Assembly: GCA_963761115.1 (NCBI GenBank)
Contig: CAVXFS010000004.1
Coordinates: forward strand, 372,001-436,000
Direction: 5' to 3'
Source of the DNA: CAVXFS01 sp963761115
Lineage (GTDB): Bacteria > Pseudomonadota > Gammaproteobacteria > Burkholderiales > Gallionellaceae
DNA length: 64,000 bases
Positions 37,213 through 49,329 of this stretch are shown piece after piece. The notes under the pieces were generated by a model. The model saw nothing but the letters and a program-made list of their open reading frames with translations. It made no database searches and was not told the origin of the DNA. The translations under genes were made by a program, and so were the position numbers. How positions within the stretch are numbered: the stretch's first letter is position 1; the number at the start of each line of letters is the position of its first letter.

Positions 37213-38658
37213 ATGGAAGTCAAAGTTGATATCGTTTCTCCCGATGCGCCGATCAAACCCGAGGGGTTCTTGAAGAAACTCCGGCTTGACCAGCTCAATC
37301 CATTTGCACGGAAAGCTGAATCCGCCGATCCCTATGCTGTCTACCGGGTGGAGGATGACAAGCTGGCGCGCGATTTCGTGACCGATGCCGACTCGGCAAC
37401 CATCGCCCAGGATCCGATAAGGGCGCGAAAACTCGTGCGTGCGGTGCTGATATTCCTGGCGGTATTCCTGCTCTGGGCTTCCATCGCCCATGTCGATGAG
37501 ATCACCAAGGGCGAAGGCAAGGCAGTCTCCTCGCAGCAATTGCAGGTGGTGCAAAGCCTGGACGGCGGGATCGTCAGGCAGATCCTGGTCAAGGAAGGTG
37601 ACCGGGTGCGCAAAGGTCAGGTGCTGATAAGGATCGATACCACCCGCTTCCTGTCCACCTTCAATGAAGGACGAGCCACTTACCTGTCTTTGCTGGCCAA
37701 GGCGGCACGCCTGCGCGCAGTAGCCGAAGGCAAGGATTTTGTACCACCGCCGGAAGTGCTCAAGGAAAATCCTGCACTGGCCGATCAGGAGCGATCGGTT
37801 TACAGGAACAGCCAAGCCGAGCTTGATGCGCAAATCGGCATCGCTCGCGATCAGTTGTCCCAGCGCCAGCATGAACTGGGCGAGGCGCAGGCGCATTACG
37901 AGCAGGCAAAACAGGGATATGACCTGACCTCCAAAGAACTGGCGATGACCAAGCCGCTGATCAAATCTGGTGCAGTGTCAGATGTTGAATTGATACGCCT
38001 GGAGCGCGATGTCAGCCACCTTCTGGGCGATATGAACCAGGCCAGTTCCCAGATCACCCGCCTGCAATCAGCGATAGCCGAGGCCAGAAAGAAGATCGAG
38101 GAAGTCGACCTGAAGTTCAAGAACCAGGCCCGCGATGAACTTTCAGATACCCAGTCCAAGATCAACAGCCTGAGTGAAGGCAATATCGCCCTCTCCGACA
38201 AGGTCAAGCAGGCCGATATCAGGTCGCCGCTTGACGGCACCGTGCAGCGTTTGCTGTATAACACGGTGGGCGGGGTGGTGCAGCCCGGCAAGGATATCAT
38301 CGAGATCGTGCCGCTCGACGACACTATTCTGCTCGAAGCCAAGGTAAAGCCCAGGGACATCGCCTTCCTGCACCCGGGTCAAAAGGCCAACGTCAAGTTT
38401 ACCGCCTACGATTTCGCCATTTATGGCGGCCTCGACGCGGTGGTGGAAAACATCAGCGCGGACTCGATCATTGATGACAAGGGCAACGCTTATTACATAG
38501 TTCGGGTGCGCACCCTGAAATCCAGTCTCGGGAAAGACATGCCCATCATTCCCGGCATGATTGCCGAGGTGGATATCCTCACCGGGCGGAAAACTATACT
38601 CAGCTATCTGCTCAAGCCTGTATTACGGGCAAAACAATATGCGCTGACCGAGCGTTAA
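37213..38658 (+). CDS. Type I secretion membrane fusion protein, HlyD/LapC family
   Basis: Periplasmic adaptor (481 residues) linking the ABC exporter to an outer-membrane TolC-like channel. One membrane helix (about residues 79-95, VLIFLAVFLLWASIAHV) is followed by the barrel-sandwich half VVQSLDGGIVRQILVKEGD, a long coiled-coil hairpin (about 150-330), and the second half IRSPLDGTVQRLLYNTVGG. ATG 37213 follows a GAGG by about 6 bases; a TTG two codons earlier is the alternative. No TolC/LapE-like gene follows, so that partner must be encoded elsewhere. Confidence 0.93.
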   Translation: MEVKVDIVSPDAPIKPEGFLKKLRLDQLNPFARKAESADPYAVYRVEDDKLARDFVTDADSATIAQDPIRARKLVRAVLIFLAVFLLWASIAHVDEITKGEGKAVSSQQLQVVQSLDGGIVRQILVKEGDRVRKGQVLIRIDTTRFLSTFNEGRATYLSLLAKAARLRAVAEGKDFVPPPEVLKENPALADQERSVYRNSQAELDAQIGIARDQLSQRQHELGEAQAHYEQAKQGYDLTSKELAMTKPLIKSGAVSDVELIRLERDVSHLLGDMNQASSQITRLQSAIAEARKKIEEVDLKFKNQARDELSDTQSKINSLSEGNIALSDKVKQADIRSPLDGTVQRLLYNTVGGVVQPGKDIIEIVPLDDTILLEAKVKPRDIAFLHPGQKANVKFTAYDFAIYGGLDAVVENISADSIIDDKGNAYYIVRVRTLKSSLGKDMPIIPGMIAEVDILTGRKTILSYLLKPVLRAKQYALTER

Positions 38659-38670
38659 CAGAAGGCAAGC

Positions 38671-39252
38671 ATGGGTAATAACATTTTTGTCTCTATCGGC
38701 AAGGTACCTCCCGTACGGTGGAAGATGGCTTTTCCTCAAGCAAAGATCGTTCCGTCCATACCGGAGAAACTTTCGCCTGACTGCATCGTGTGGTTGCACA
38801 ACATGCTGCCGGGCAGCGCACGTCCGGCCGGTGCCCGCTTTGTTGTCATGCACGACGAGCCGAGCGACGACAAGGGGCTGGAGGCACTTGCCAGCGGCGC
38901 TTCCGGTTACTGCCATGCGCATTCGACACCGGACCTGCTGCGCACCGTAGAATCGGTCATTCGCAGTAACGGCCTGTGGGTTGGCGAATCACTGCTCAAT
39001 CGCATGGTGGGGGGCATCAGCCTGCGCTCCCCGATGGCTGGACGCCAGGAGCAACATCCGGCGCTGCAGAAACTCTCCGAGCGCGAACGCGAGGTCGCGC
39101 TGTGCGTGGCGCGCGGAGAAAGCAACAAGGAAATCAACCGCAATCTCGATATCGCCGAACGCACCATCAAGGCCCATCTCACCTCGATCTTCGAAAAATT
39201 GGGTGTGCGTGATCGCCTGCAGCTTGCGATCCTGCTCAACACGCCGGGTTGA
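38671..39252 (+). CDS. LuxR-type regulator with a degenerate receiver-like domain
   Basis: A 193-residue protein. The C-terminal DNA-binding domain is clear: LSEREREVALCVARGESNKE and ERTIKAHLTSIFEKLGVRDR. The N-terminal ~125 residues resemble a response-regulator receiver (ASGASGYCHAHSTPDLLRTV fits the last helices), but the strand that should end in the phosphorylated Asp reads SPDCIVWLHNMLPG, with no acidic residue at its end. It is probably phosphorylation-independent. Being 12 bases after the adaptor gene and just before the adhesin, it is a good candidate local regulator of adhesin transcription. Confidence 0.85.
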   Translation: MGNNIFVSIGKVPPVRWKMAFPQAKIVPSIPEKLSPDCIVWLHNMLPGSARPAGARFVVMHDEPSDDKGLEALASGASGYCHAHSTPDLLRTVESVIRSNGLWVGESLLNRMVGGISLRSPMAGRQEQHPALQKLSEREREVALCVARGESNKEINRNLDIAERTIKAHLTSIFEKLGVRDRLQLAILLNTPG

Positions 39253-39384
39253 GCAGGGAGCGATCCGTATTGGTCATGGCCGCTACTCGCCGATAAGAAT
39301 CAATCATCTACACTTGCAGAACGCGCATGTCGGGCGGTATCGGCACAGCACGAACCGGCTAGACCATTATGAAATAGTAATGAC

Positions 39385-39427
39385 TGCCCTTTTGGGCAAT
39401 TGACCCGATCGCTGGGTTGTATAGACT
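39385..39427 (+). promoter_or_regulatory. Candidate control region of the adhesin gene
   Basis: A small hairpin TGCCC-TTTT-GGGCA (39385-39398) directly precedes TTGACC (39400) with TATAGACT 14-16 bases later (39420-39427). The spacing is short of ideal, so this is tentative. The 223-base gap 39253-39475 otherwise holds only the adhesin ribosome-binding site (GAGGGCGG, about 39460-39467). Confidence 0.3.
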
Positions 39428-39475
39428 GCGCTTCATCAATCTTTCTTTTCTCAATTTTCGAGGGCGGTGAATATC

Positions 39476-42400
39476 ATGGCAGACACAAATTCTACTCAGG
39501 CTGTTGCAGTTGGTGAAGTAGTCGCAACAAAAGGCGAAGTCTTCGCCAGGAGTGCTGACGGCCACATGCGTCGATTGTCAATCGGCGACCAGATATTCGA
39601 GGGCGACGTCATCGTCACTGCCAATGGCAGTTCAGCCGAGATCAACATGTACAACGGTCCGGAACTCAACGTGGCCGAGCAGCAATCTGTTGCCGTTGAT
39701 AGCCAGGTCATCTCCTCGACCCATGCGCACGATGCCACTGCAGGTGCAGTTACCGAACTGGGCTCCAGCGAGGCATCCAAGGTCATTCAGACCGTCAATG
39801 CTGGTGATCAGAAGGATTTCAATGCACTGCTTTCCGACCAGGCCGCTGCAGCCGGACTGACCGGTGGTGACGGCGGGGGCGGCAGCACGTTTGTGGACCT
39901 GGTGCGAATTGTCGAAATTGTCCCGACCACGGGTTTTGATTTCCCTTCCAATTCGACTGGTTCAGGCCTGACGGGCAACGAGCTGCTTGGAGTTCCTACG
40001 ACGCAAGCGGCGGTGGTCAGCATCGCCGGTCCCGGCAGTGTTATCGAAGGCGACACCACGACCAACTACACGGTGAGCCTGGACCAGGTCACTTCCAGCG
40101 ACGTGGTAGTCAACCTGACCTATAGCGGCGTTGCGATCGACGGCACCGACTACACGGGCGTAGCACAAGTCACGATTCTTGCAGGCACCAGCAGCGCCAC
40201 CTTCAACATCGCTACGATAGACGACAACCTTGCGGAAGGTTCTGAACTGTTCAATGTTGCGATCGGCGCAGTCAGCGGCGGCAGTTTCAGCGCAATCACG
40301 GTTGCTCCGGCGGCGAGCAACGTGAACACCAGCATCATCGATGAAGGTGGACCGGGCCAGCCGCCAGATCCAACCCCACAGACAGCGCATGTCAGCATTG
40401 CCGGTCCTGGCAGTGTGATCGAAGGCGACACCACGACCAACTACACGGTGAGCGTGGACCAGCCGACGACGGCAGACCTGGTGGTGAACCTGACTTACAG
40501 CGGCGTGGCGATCGACGGCACCGACTACACGGGTGTGGCGCAGGTCACCATCCCGAACGGTTCGAGCAGCGTGACGTTCAACATTGCCACGATAGACGAC
40601 AACATTGCGGAAGGTTCTGAACTGTTCAACGTTGCGCTGGGCACGATCAGCGGCGGCGGATTCGAACTGGTTGCAGCCGATCCGGTGGCGAACAATGTGA
40701 ACACCGACATCATCGATGAAGGCGGACCGGGCCAACCGCCAGATCCAACCCCGCAGACGGCATACGTCAGCATTGTCGGTCCTGGCAGCGTGGTCGAGGG
40801 CGACACCACGACCAACTACACGGTGAGCGTGGACCAGCCGACGACGGCTGCCTTGACGGTGAACCTGAGCTACAGCGGCGTGGCGATCGACGGCACCGAC
40901 TACACGGGCGTGGCGCAGGTCACCATCCCGAGCGGATCGACCAGCACCACCTTCAACATTGCGACGATAGACGACAACATAGCGGAAGGCTCTGAGCTGT
41001 TCAATGTTGCGATCAGCTCGGTCACGGGCGGCGGCTTCGAACTGGTGGCAGCCGATCCGGTGGTGAACAACGTCGACACCACGATCACCGACGAACCGCA
41101 ACCTGATCCCCATCCGCAGACGGCGTACGTCAGCATCGTCGGCCCTGCCGGCGTGATCGAAGGCGACACCACGACCAACTACACGGTGAGCGTGGACCAG
41201 CCGACGACGGCTGCCTTGACGGTCAACCTGAGCTACAGCGGCGTGGCGATCGACGGCACCGACTACACGGGCGTGGCGCAGGTCACCATCCCGAGCGGAT
41301 CGACCAGCACCACCTTCAACATTGCGACGATAGACGACAACATAGCGGAAGGCTCTGAGCTGTTCAATGTTGCGATCAGCTCGGTCACGGGCGGCGGCTT
41401 CGAACTGGTGGCAGCCGATCCGATTGTGAACAACGTCGACACCACGATCACCGACGAACCGCAACCTGATCCCCATCCGCAGACGGCGTACGTCAGCATC
41501 GTCGGCCCTGCCGGCGTGATCGAAGGCGACACCACCACCAACTACACGGTGAGCGTGGACCAGCCGACGACGGCTGCCCTGACGGTCAACCTGAGCTACA
41601 GCGGCGTGGCGATCGACGGCACCGACTACACGGGCGTGGCGCAGGTCACCATCCCGAGCGGATCGACCAGCACCACCTTCAACATTGCGACGATAGACGA
41701 CAACATAGCGGAAGGCTCTGAGCTGTTCAATGTTGCGATCAGCTCGGTCACGGGCGGCGGCTTCGAACTGGTGGCAGCCGATCCGGTGGTGAACAACGTC
41801 GACACCACGATCACCGACGAACCGCAACCTGATCCCCATCCGCAGACGGCGTACGTCAGCATCGTCGGCCCTGCCGGCGTGATCGAAGGCGACACCACGA
41901 CCAACTACACGGTGAGCGTGGACCAGCCGACGACGGCTGCCTTGACGGTGAACCTGAGCTACAGCGGCGTGGCGATCGACGGCACCGACTACACGGGCGT
42001 GGCGCAGGTCACCATCCCGAGCGGATCGACCAGCACCACCTTCAACATTGCGACGATAGACGACAACATAGCGGAAGGCTCTGAGCTGTTCAATGTTGCG
42101 ATCAGCTCGGTCACGGGCGGCGGCTTCGAACTGGTGGCAGCCGATCCGGTGGTGAACAACGTCGACACCACGATCACCGACGAACCGCAACCTGATCCCC
42201 ATCCGCAGACGGCGTACGTCAGCATTGTCGGTCCCGGCAGCGTGGTCGAAGGCGACACCACCACCAACTACACGGTGAGCGTGGACCAGCCGACGACGGC
42301 TGCCCTGACGGTCAACCTGAGCTACAGCGGTGTGGCGATCGACGGCACCGACTACACGGGGGTCCACAGTGTCACGATCCCGAGCGGATCGACCAGCACC

Positions 42401-45400
42401 ACCTTCAATATTGCGACTATTCTAGACACCATTATCGAAGGCACTGAAGTATTCAATGTTGCGATCAGCTCGGTCACGGGCGGTGGCTTCGAACTGGTGG
42501 CAGCCGATCCGGTAGTGAATAACGTAAATACCAACATCGTAGACCAGGGGCAGCTGACCTTCAACGTCACTGGTGATGCTTCGGTGAACGAAGGTGCGAC
42601 GGCGCACTACTCGGTGAGCTACTCCGGCGGCACGCTGGCCAGCGGCCAGACGGCATCGGTACACGTGGCGACAGGCCCCGGTACCACGCTGGTTCCGGAT
42701 GCGACTTCGGGCGTGGACTACAACCCGCTCACGCAGACACTTACCTTCACATCGACCGACCCGACCAGCGTCGGCGTATCGGTGGTGACGCTGGCTGACA
42801 GCATCGTCGAGGGCACCGAGGAATACACGGTGAACCTGAGTGCAGCGAGTTCGAATGCGACCATCGGCACCGGCAGCGTGACGACCAACATCGTCGACCA
42901 GAGCCACCTGACCTTCAACGTCACTGGTGATGCTTCGGTGAACGAAGGTGCGACGGCGAGCTATACAGTAAGTTACACCGGTGGCACGCTGGCCAGCGGC
43001 CAGACCGCATCGGTACACGTGGCGACAGGCCCCGGTACCACGCTGGTTCCGGATGCGACTTCGGGCGTGGACTACAATCCGCTCACACAGACACTTACCT
43101 TTACCGCAGGTGGTGCGACCAGCACCAACGTATCGGTGGCGACGCTGGCTGACAGCATCGTCGAAGGCACCGAGGAATACACGGTGAACCTGAGTGCAGC
43201 GAGTTCGAATGCGACCATCGGCACCGGCAGCGTGACGACCAACATCGTCGACCAGAGCAATCTGTCCTTCAACATCACTGGCGATGCTTCGGTGAACGAA
43301 GGATCGACGGCGAGCTACACGGTGAGCTATTCCGGTTCGCTGGCCAACGGCCAGACGGCATCAGTGCATGTAGACACGGGTCCGGGCACCACGCTGGTTC
43401 CGGATGCGACTTCGGGCGTGGACTACAATCCGCTCACGCAGACGCTTACCTTTACCGCGGGCGGCGCGACCAGCACCAACGTATCGGTGGTGACGCTGGC
43501 TGACAGCATCGTCGAGGGCACCGAGGAATACACGGTGAACCTGAGTGCAGCGAGTTCGAATGCGACCATCGGCACCGGCAGCGTGACGACCAACATCGTC
43601 GACCAGAGCAACCTGACCTTCAATATCAATGGCGATGCTTCGGTGAACGAAGGATCGACGGCGAGCTACACGGTGAGCTATTCCGGTTCGCTGGCCAACG
43701 GCCAGACCGCATCGGTACACGTGGCGACAGGCCCCGGTACCACGCTGGTTCCGGATGCGACTTCGGGCGTGGACTACAATCCGCTCACACAGACACTTAC
43801 CTTCACCGCGGGCGGCGCGACCAGCACCAACGTATCGGTGGTGACGCTGGCTGACAGCATCGTCGAAGGCACCGAGGAATACACGGTGAACCTGAGTGCG
43901 GCAAGCGCAAATGCGACCATCGGCACCGGCAGCGTGACGACCAACATCGTCGACCAGAGCAATCTGTCCTTCAACATCACTGGCGATGCTTCGGTGAACG
44001 AAGGTGCGACGGCGAGCTACACGGTGAGCTATTCCGGTTCGCTGGTCAGCGGCCAGACGGCATCAGTGCATGTGGACACGGGTCCGGGCACCACGCTGGT
44101 TCCGGATGCGACTTCGGGCGTGGACTACAATCCGCTTACGCAGACACTTACCTTTACCGCGGCGGCGCGACCAGCACCAACGTATCGGTGGTGACGCTGG
44201 CTGACAGCATCGTCGAGGGCACCGAGGAATACACGGTGAACCTGAGTGCGGCAAGCGCAAATGCGACCATCGGCACCGGCAGCGTGACGACCAACATCGT
44301 CGACCAGAGCAACCTGACCTTCAATATCAATGGCGATGCTTCGGTGAACGAAGGATCGACGGCGAGCTACACGGTGAGCTATTCCGGTTCGCTGGCCAAC
44401 GGCCAGACCGCATCGGTACACGTGGCGACAGGCCCCGGTACCACGCTGGTTCCGGATGCGACTTCGGGCGTGGACTACAATCCGCTTACGCAGACACTTA
44501 CCTTTACTGCAGGCGGCGCGACCAGCACCAACGTATCGGTGGTGACGCTGGCTGACAGCATCGTCGAGGGCACCGAGGAATACACGGTGAACCTGAGTGC
44601 AGCGAGTTCGAATGCGACCATCGGCACCGGCAGCGTGACGACCAACATCGTCGACCAGAGCCACCTGACCTTCAACATCAGCGGCGACACTTCGGTGAAC
44701 GAAGGATCGACGGCGAGCTATGCGGTAGGCTACACCGGCACGCTGGCCGACGGCCAGACGGCATCGGTACATGTGGCCACGGGTGCAGGCACTACAGTGG
44801 TGGTGGATGCGACCTCGGGCGTGGACTACAACCCGCTTACGCAGACACTCACCTTTACCGCAGGTGGTGCGACCAGCACCAACGTATCGGTGGTGACGCT
44901 GGCTGACAACATCGTCGAACCCACCGAGGAATACACGGTGAACCTGAGTGCTGCGAGCTCTAATGCGACCATCGGCACCGGCAGCGTGACGACCAACATC
45001 ATCGACATGACGCCGATGCTGGTGATCGGCAGCAACAAGGACGATACAGGCACCGGCGATAATATTACGCCAAGCAGCGACGATCACCTGGTCAAGAATC
45101 CGCTTACCGATGGCGACGGCAGCATCGTTGGCGGCAACGCCAGCGACGTGCTGATCGGCGATGTCGGCGGCGCATCTCTGCAGGGTGCGACAGCCAATAT
45201 CAACTTCGTCCTGGACACCTCCGGCAGTATGACGACGAACATCAGCTTTACCGATAGCAGCGGTCATACCTCCAACATCTCGCGGTTGGACGCGTTGAAG
45301 CTGTCGGTGATTGCCGAGTTGCAGGCCTTGTATGATTCCAGCGCGTCCAATGTTCGCGTCCATCTCGACCAGTTCAGTACTATTGGCGGGTCGTTGGGAA

Positions 45401-46608
45401 CTTTCGACCTGACCACTAACGGCGTTGACAGCCAGGCGCAATTGAATGCGGCGATAGCTGCCGTAAATTCCATGACTGCTACCAACAGCACCAACTACGA
45501 GGCAGGCTTGCAGTCATCCCTTAACTGGTTGAACACCGCGTCTGGAAGCAATGGCCCGCTGGCCGGCGCAGGCGTTAACAAGCTGGTGTTTATCTCCGAT
45601 GGTGCTCCTAACGAAGCACTGTCCGGCAACACGACGACCGAGTCGACCAGTAATGCGGTCAGCGTAAGTTCTACGCAAGCGATAGCAAGCATACTCGGCA
45701 CCCTGGCGGCAAGCGGTGGCGTGGCAGCTGACAATGTCAGTGAAGTCGGCGCCATTCAGGCCAAGGGTTTCGACATCCAGGCGGTGGGTATCAATGTCAG
45801 CAGCAGCGCACTGGCGTTGCTCGGCCAGGTTGAAGGCTACAATAATGTGACCGGTCATACCGCAGACAACATCACCACCGCAAACGAACTGACCAACGTA
45901 GTGGGCGGATTGATCAGCGATAACATCCTGACTCCGGTGGGTGCTGACAATATCACCGGCGGCACCGGCAACGACGTCATCTTTGGAGACACGCCGAATA
46001 CCGATGCGCTGGCCGGTAACGGCGGGGGTTATGGTGCGGCTGGAACGCACAACGGCGCAGGCGTCGATGTGCTATACCATACCGATGTTGTTCCCCACGC
46101 TGGTGCCACTGCGACCAATGCCGAGGTGCTGGCCTGGTTGAGCGATCCGGCGGGCAACTATGCCAACGCGAATTCGGTCAACATCGCAGGCGATACCCGC
46201 GGCGGCAACGACACCATCGATGGTGGCGCCGGCAACGACCTGATCTTCGGTCAGGGCGGGAACGACACCATCATCGGCGGGGCGGGCAACGACACCATGT
46301 TCGGCGGCACCGGGGCAGACACCTTTGTGTTCAACCTGGCCGACGTGGGCACCGAGGCTACACCTGCCATGGATACGATCAAGGACTTCAGCGCCAGCGA
46401 TACACTGGACCTGAGCGATGTTCTGTCGGGAGTTGGAAACAGCGGCGTAACGTTTGCCAATGTGACTGCAACGTCAGCCGATGTGCAGGTGAATGTTGGC
46501 AATACGGCTGCTCCCGAGCAGGTCATCCACGTTGAATTCGATGCTGCCTTGACCGGCACCCAGCAACTGACCATCGATGCGAATCATATGATCAAGATCA
46601 CATCCTGA
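39476..46608 (+). CDS. LapA-like RTX adhesin with retention module, Calx-beta-type repeats and VWA domain; one frameshift
   Basis: Giant cell-surface adhesin, about 2377 residues once repaired. Residues 1-~140 form a retention module (GEVFARSADGHMRRLSIGDQ, FEGDVIVTANGSSAEI) with a di-alanine LapG-type site AAAAG at 123-127 and a glycine-rich exit. Seven Calx-beta-like repeats (VIEGDTTTNYTVS) and seven repeats of a second type (DASVNEGSTASYTVSYSG) follow. Then come a VWA domain with MIDAS start FVLDTSGSMT, RTX nonapeptides (GGAGNDLIFGQGGNDTI) and a C-terminal type I signal region (MDTIKDFSASDTLDLSDVL). One G is missing at about 44161-44163; sister repeats have the full GCGGGCGGC. ATG 39476 follows GAGGGCGG. 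Confidence 0.93.
40003..42540 (+). repeat. Seven tandem Calx-beta-type coding repeats
   Basis: Units of 125 codons (first two spacings of 375 bp) then 121 codons (four spacings of 363 bp). Units 4-6 are nearly identical at DNA level, with only a few substitutions (for example CCGGTGGTG against CCGATTGTG). The last unit is diverged in its second half (GVHSVTIPSG, ATILDTIIEG). The high identity implies recent duplication or gene conversion. Confidence 0.9.
42553..45008 (+). repeat. Seven tandem coding repeats of a second type
   Basis: Units of 117-118 codons (spacings of 354 and 351 bp) with SGVDYNPLTQTLTFTAGGAT and DSIVEGTEEYTVNLSAASSN, each ending near VTTNIVDQS. The last unit is the most diverged (ADNIVEPTEEY, ending NIIDMTP). 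The frame-breaking single-G loss is in the fifth unit, at about 44161. Confidence 0.9.
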
Positions 46609-46629
46609 TCTGGTATCACTGTAAGCATG

Positions 46630-46666
46630 CAGGTGGTTAACGTTTTCGTTAGCCACCTGTTTTTTT
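46630..46666 (+). terminator. Rho-independent terminator of the adhesin gene
   Basis: A 13-bp stem CAGGTGGTTAACG / CGTTAGCCACCTG with a TTTT loop and one T-G wobble, followed by seven T residues. It starts 21 bases after the adhesin stop. Confidence 0.93.
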
Positions 46667-46700
46667 ATCTCCGCGCTATCTCGGCTGAGTCATTTCCTCA

Positions 46701-46787
46701 GCCTGTAGGTTGGGCTGACGAAGGAAGCACAACACGGTGTACCGGAAAACGTTGGGCTTCGTGCCTCAGCCCAGCCTGCGACTTGTT
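46701..46787. repeat. GTTGGGCT palindromic intergenic repeat, copy 2
   Basis: GTAGGTTGGGCTGACGAAGG...and the inverted half GTTGGGCTTCGTGCCTCAGC around 46751-46771, ending in CCCAGCCTGCGAC. It lies between the adhesin terminator and the convergent fumC gene. It is a two-armed, longer version of the 12376 copy. Confidence 0.7.
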
Positions 46788-46788
46788 G

Positions 46789-48177
<1,389 letters not shown>

Positions 48178-48300
48178 GGCGCTTTCCTTGATATTCGTTG
48201 CCCGGCGTTGATCCGGCATGGTGACACCAGAGTTTACAGGGAATGGGTGGCACAGGTGAATAGGGTAAAATCGGTTTTTGTTTAGTCAGTGCATCGCATT

Positions 48301-49179
48301 ATGTCCATACAGTGGTTCCCGGGGCACATGGCTTCGGCGCGCAAGAAGGTGACCGAGACCATGGCGCGCATAGATGTCGTGGTCGAGGTGCTGGATGCGC
48401 GCCTGCCGGAGGCCAGCTGCAATCCGATGATCCGGGAACTGCGCATGGTGCGCCAGCGCCCTTGTCTGAAGGTGCTCAACAAGGCGGATATCGCCGACCC
48501 TGCGGCGACCAGGGCGTGGCTCGATCATTTCAACGCGCAGCAGAATGTCCGCGCCGTCGCCATTTCCTGCAAGAAGCCGGGAGAGGCTGCGGTGGTGCCC
48601 AAGCTGTGCCTGGCGCTGGCGCCGCATCGCGGCACCCGGCTCAAACCCTTGCGCATGATGATCATGGGCATTCCGAATGTCGGCAAGTCGACGCTGATCA
48701 ACGCGCTGTTGAAACGACGCGTGGCCAAGGTCGGCGACGAACCTGCCATCACCAAGAGCCAGCAGGATTTCGATTTGAACGAGAGCATGACGCTGATCGA
48801 CACGCCGGGCCTGATGTGGCCGAAGATCGAGCATGACAGCGATGGCTACATGCTGGCCGCCAGCCACGCCATCGGCCGTAATGCCGTGATCGACGAAGAG
48901 GTCGCCATCTTCCTGGCCGATGCCTTGCTGGAAAATTATCCGTCGCGGCTTGCCGAGCGTTACGGATTTGACGTATCGGGTATGGATGGTACCGATGTGG
49001 TTGCTGCTATTGCCCAGGCAAGGGGTTATCGGCGCAAGGGCGGTGGCGAGGATCTGGAAAAAGCTGCGTTGGTGTTGCTGCAGGATTATCGCAGCGGCGT
49101 GCTTGGGCGTATCAGCCTTGAAACACCAGTCAGTCGGCATGATATGCTAGTTGGTGCGAAAGGCGAGCAGATTACATAG
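48301..49179 (+). CDS. ylqF: Ribosome biogenesis GTPase YlqF/RbgA
   Basis: Circularly permuted GTPase (292 residues) acting late in large-subunit assembly. The order of motifs is G4 first (LNKADI), then G1 (GIPNVGKST), and G3 (DTPGLMWPK), as expected. The N-terminal WFPGHMASARKKVTE is the family signature. ATG 48301 is preferred to the GTG four codons earlier because YlqF proteins begin just before WFPGHM. Monocistronic. Confidence 0.93.
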   Translation: MSIQWFPGHMASARKKVTETMARIDVVVEVLDARLPEASCNPMIRELRMVRQRPCLKVLNKADIADPAATRAWLDHFNAQQNVRAVAISCKKPGEAAVVPKLCLALAPHRGTRLKPLRMMIMGIPNVGKSTLINALLKRRVAKVGDEPAITKSQQDFDLNESMTLIDTPGLMWPKIEHDSDGYMLAASHAIGRNAVIDEEVAIFLADALLENYPSRLAERYGFDVSGMDGTDVVAAIAQARGYRRKGGGEDLEKAALVLLQDYRSGVLGRISLETPVSRHDMLVGAKGEQIT

Positions 49180-49277
49180 CTCAGGATCAGGGCGGTCGCT
49201 GATGCCGGAATCCGTACTCCAGGGTGGCTGGCGAATTTGTCGGTCCTGATGGCAGCTAACTTGATAAGTCACCTGCT

Positions 49278-49307
49278 TTGCCGGTGGTATCTAACTAGGG
49301 ATATACT
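49278..49307 (+). promoter_or_regulatory. Predicted sigma-70 promoter of glgP
   Basis: TTGCCG and TATACT separated by 18 bases, ending 22 bases before the glgP ATG. The -10 box is strong and the -35 weak. Confidence 0.45.
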
Positions 49308-49329
49308 CAAGCCGAAATCTGGACATGCC

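Noticed and set aside
39962..42367. 801-codon open frame on the minus strand
   Set aside because: It is antisense to the adhesin repeats and its repeat pattern mirrors them; composition (Arg/His/Asp-rich) is typical of a shadow frame.
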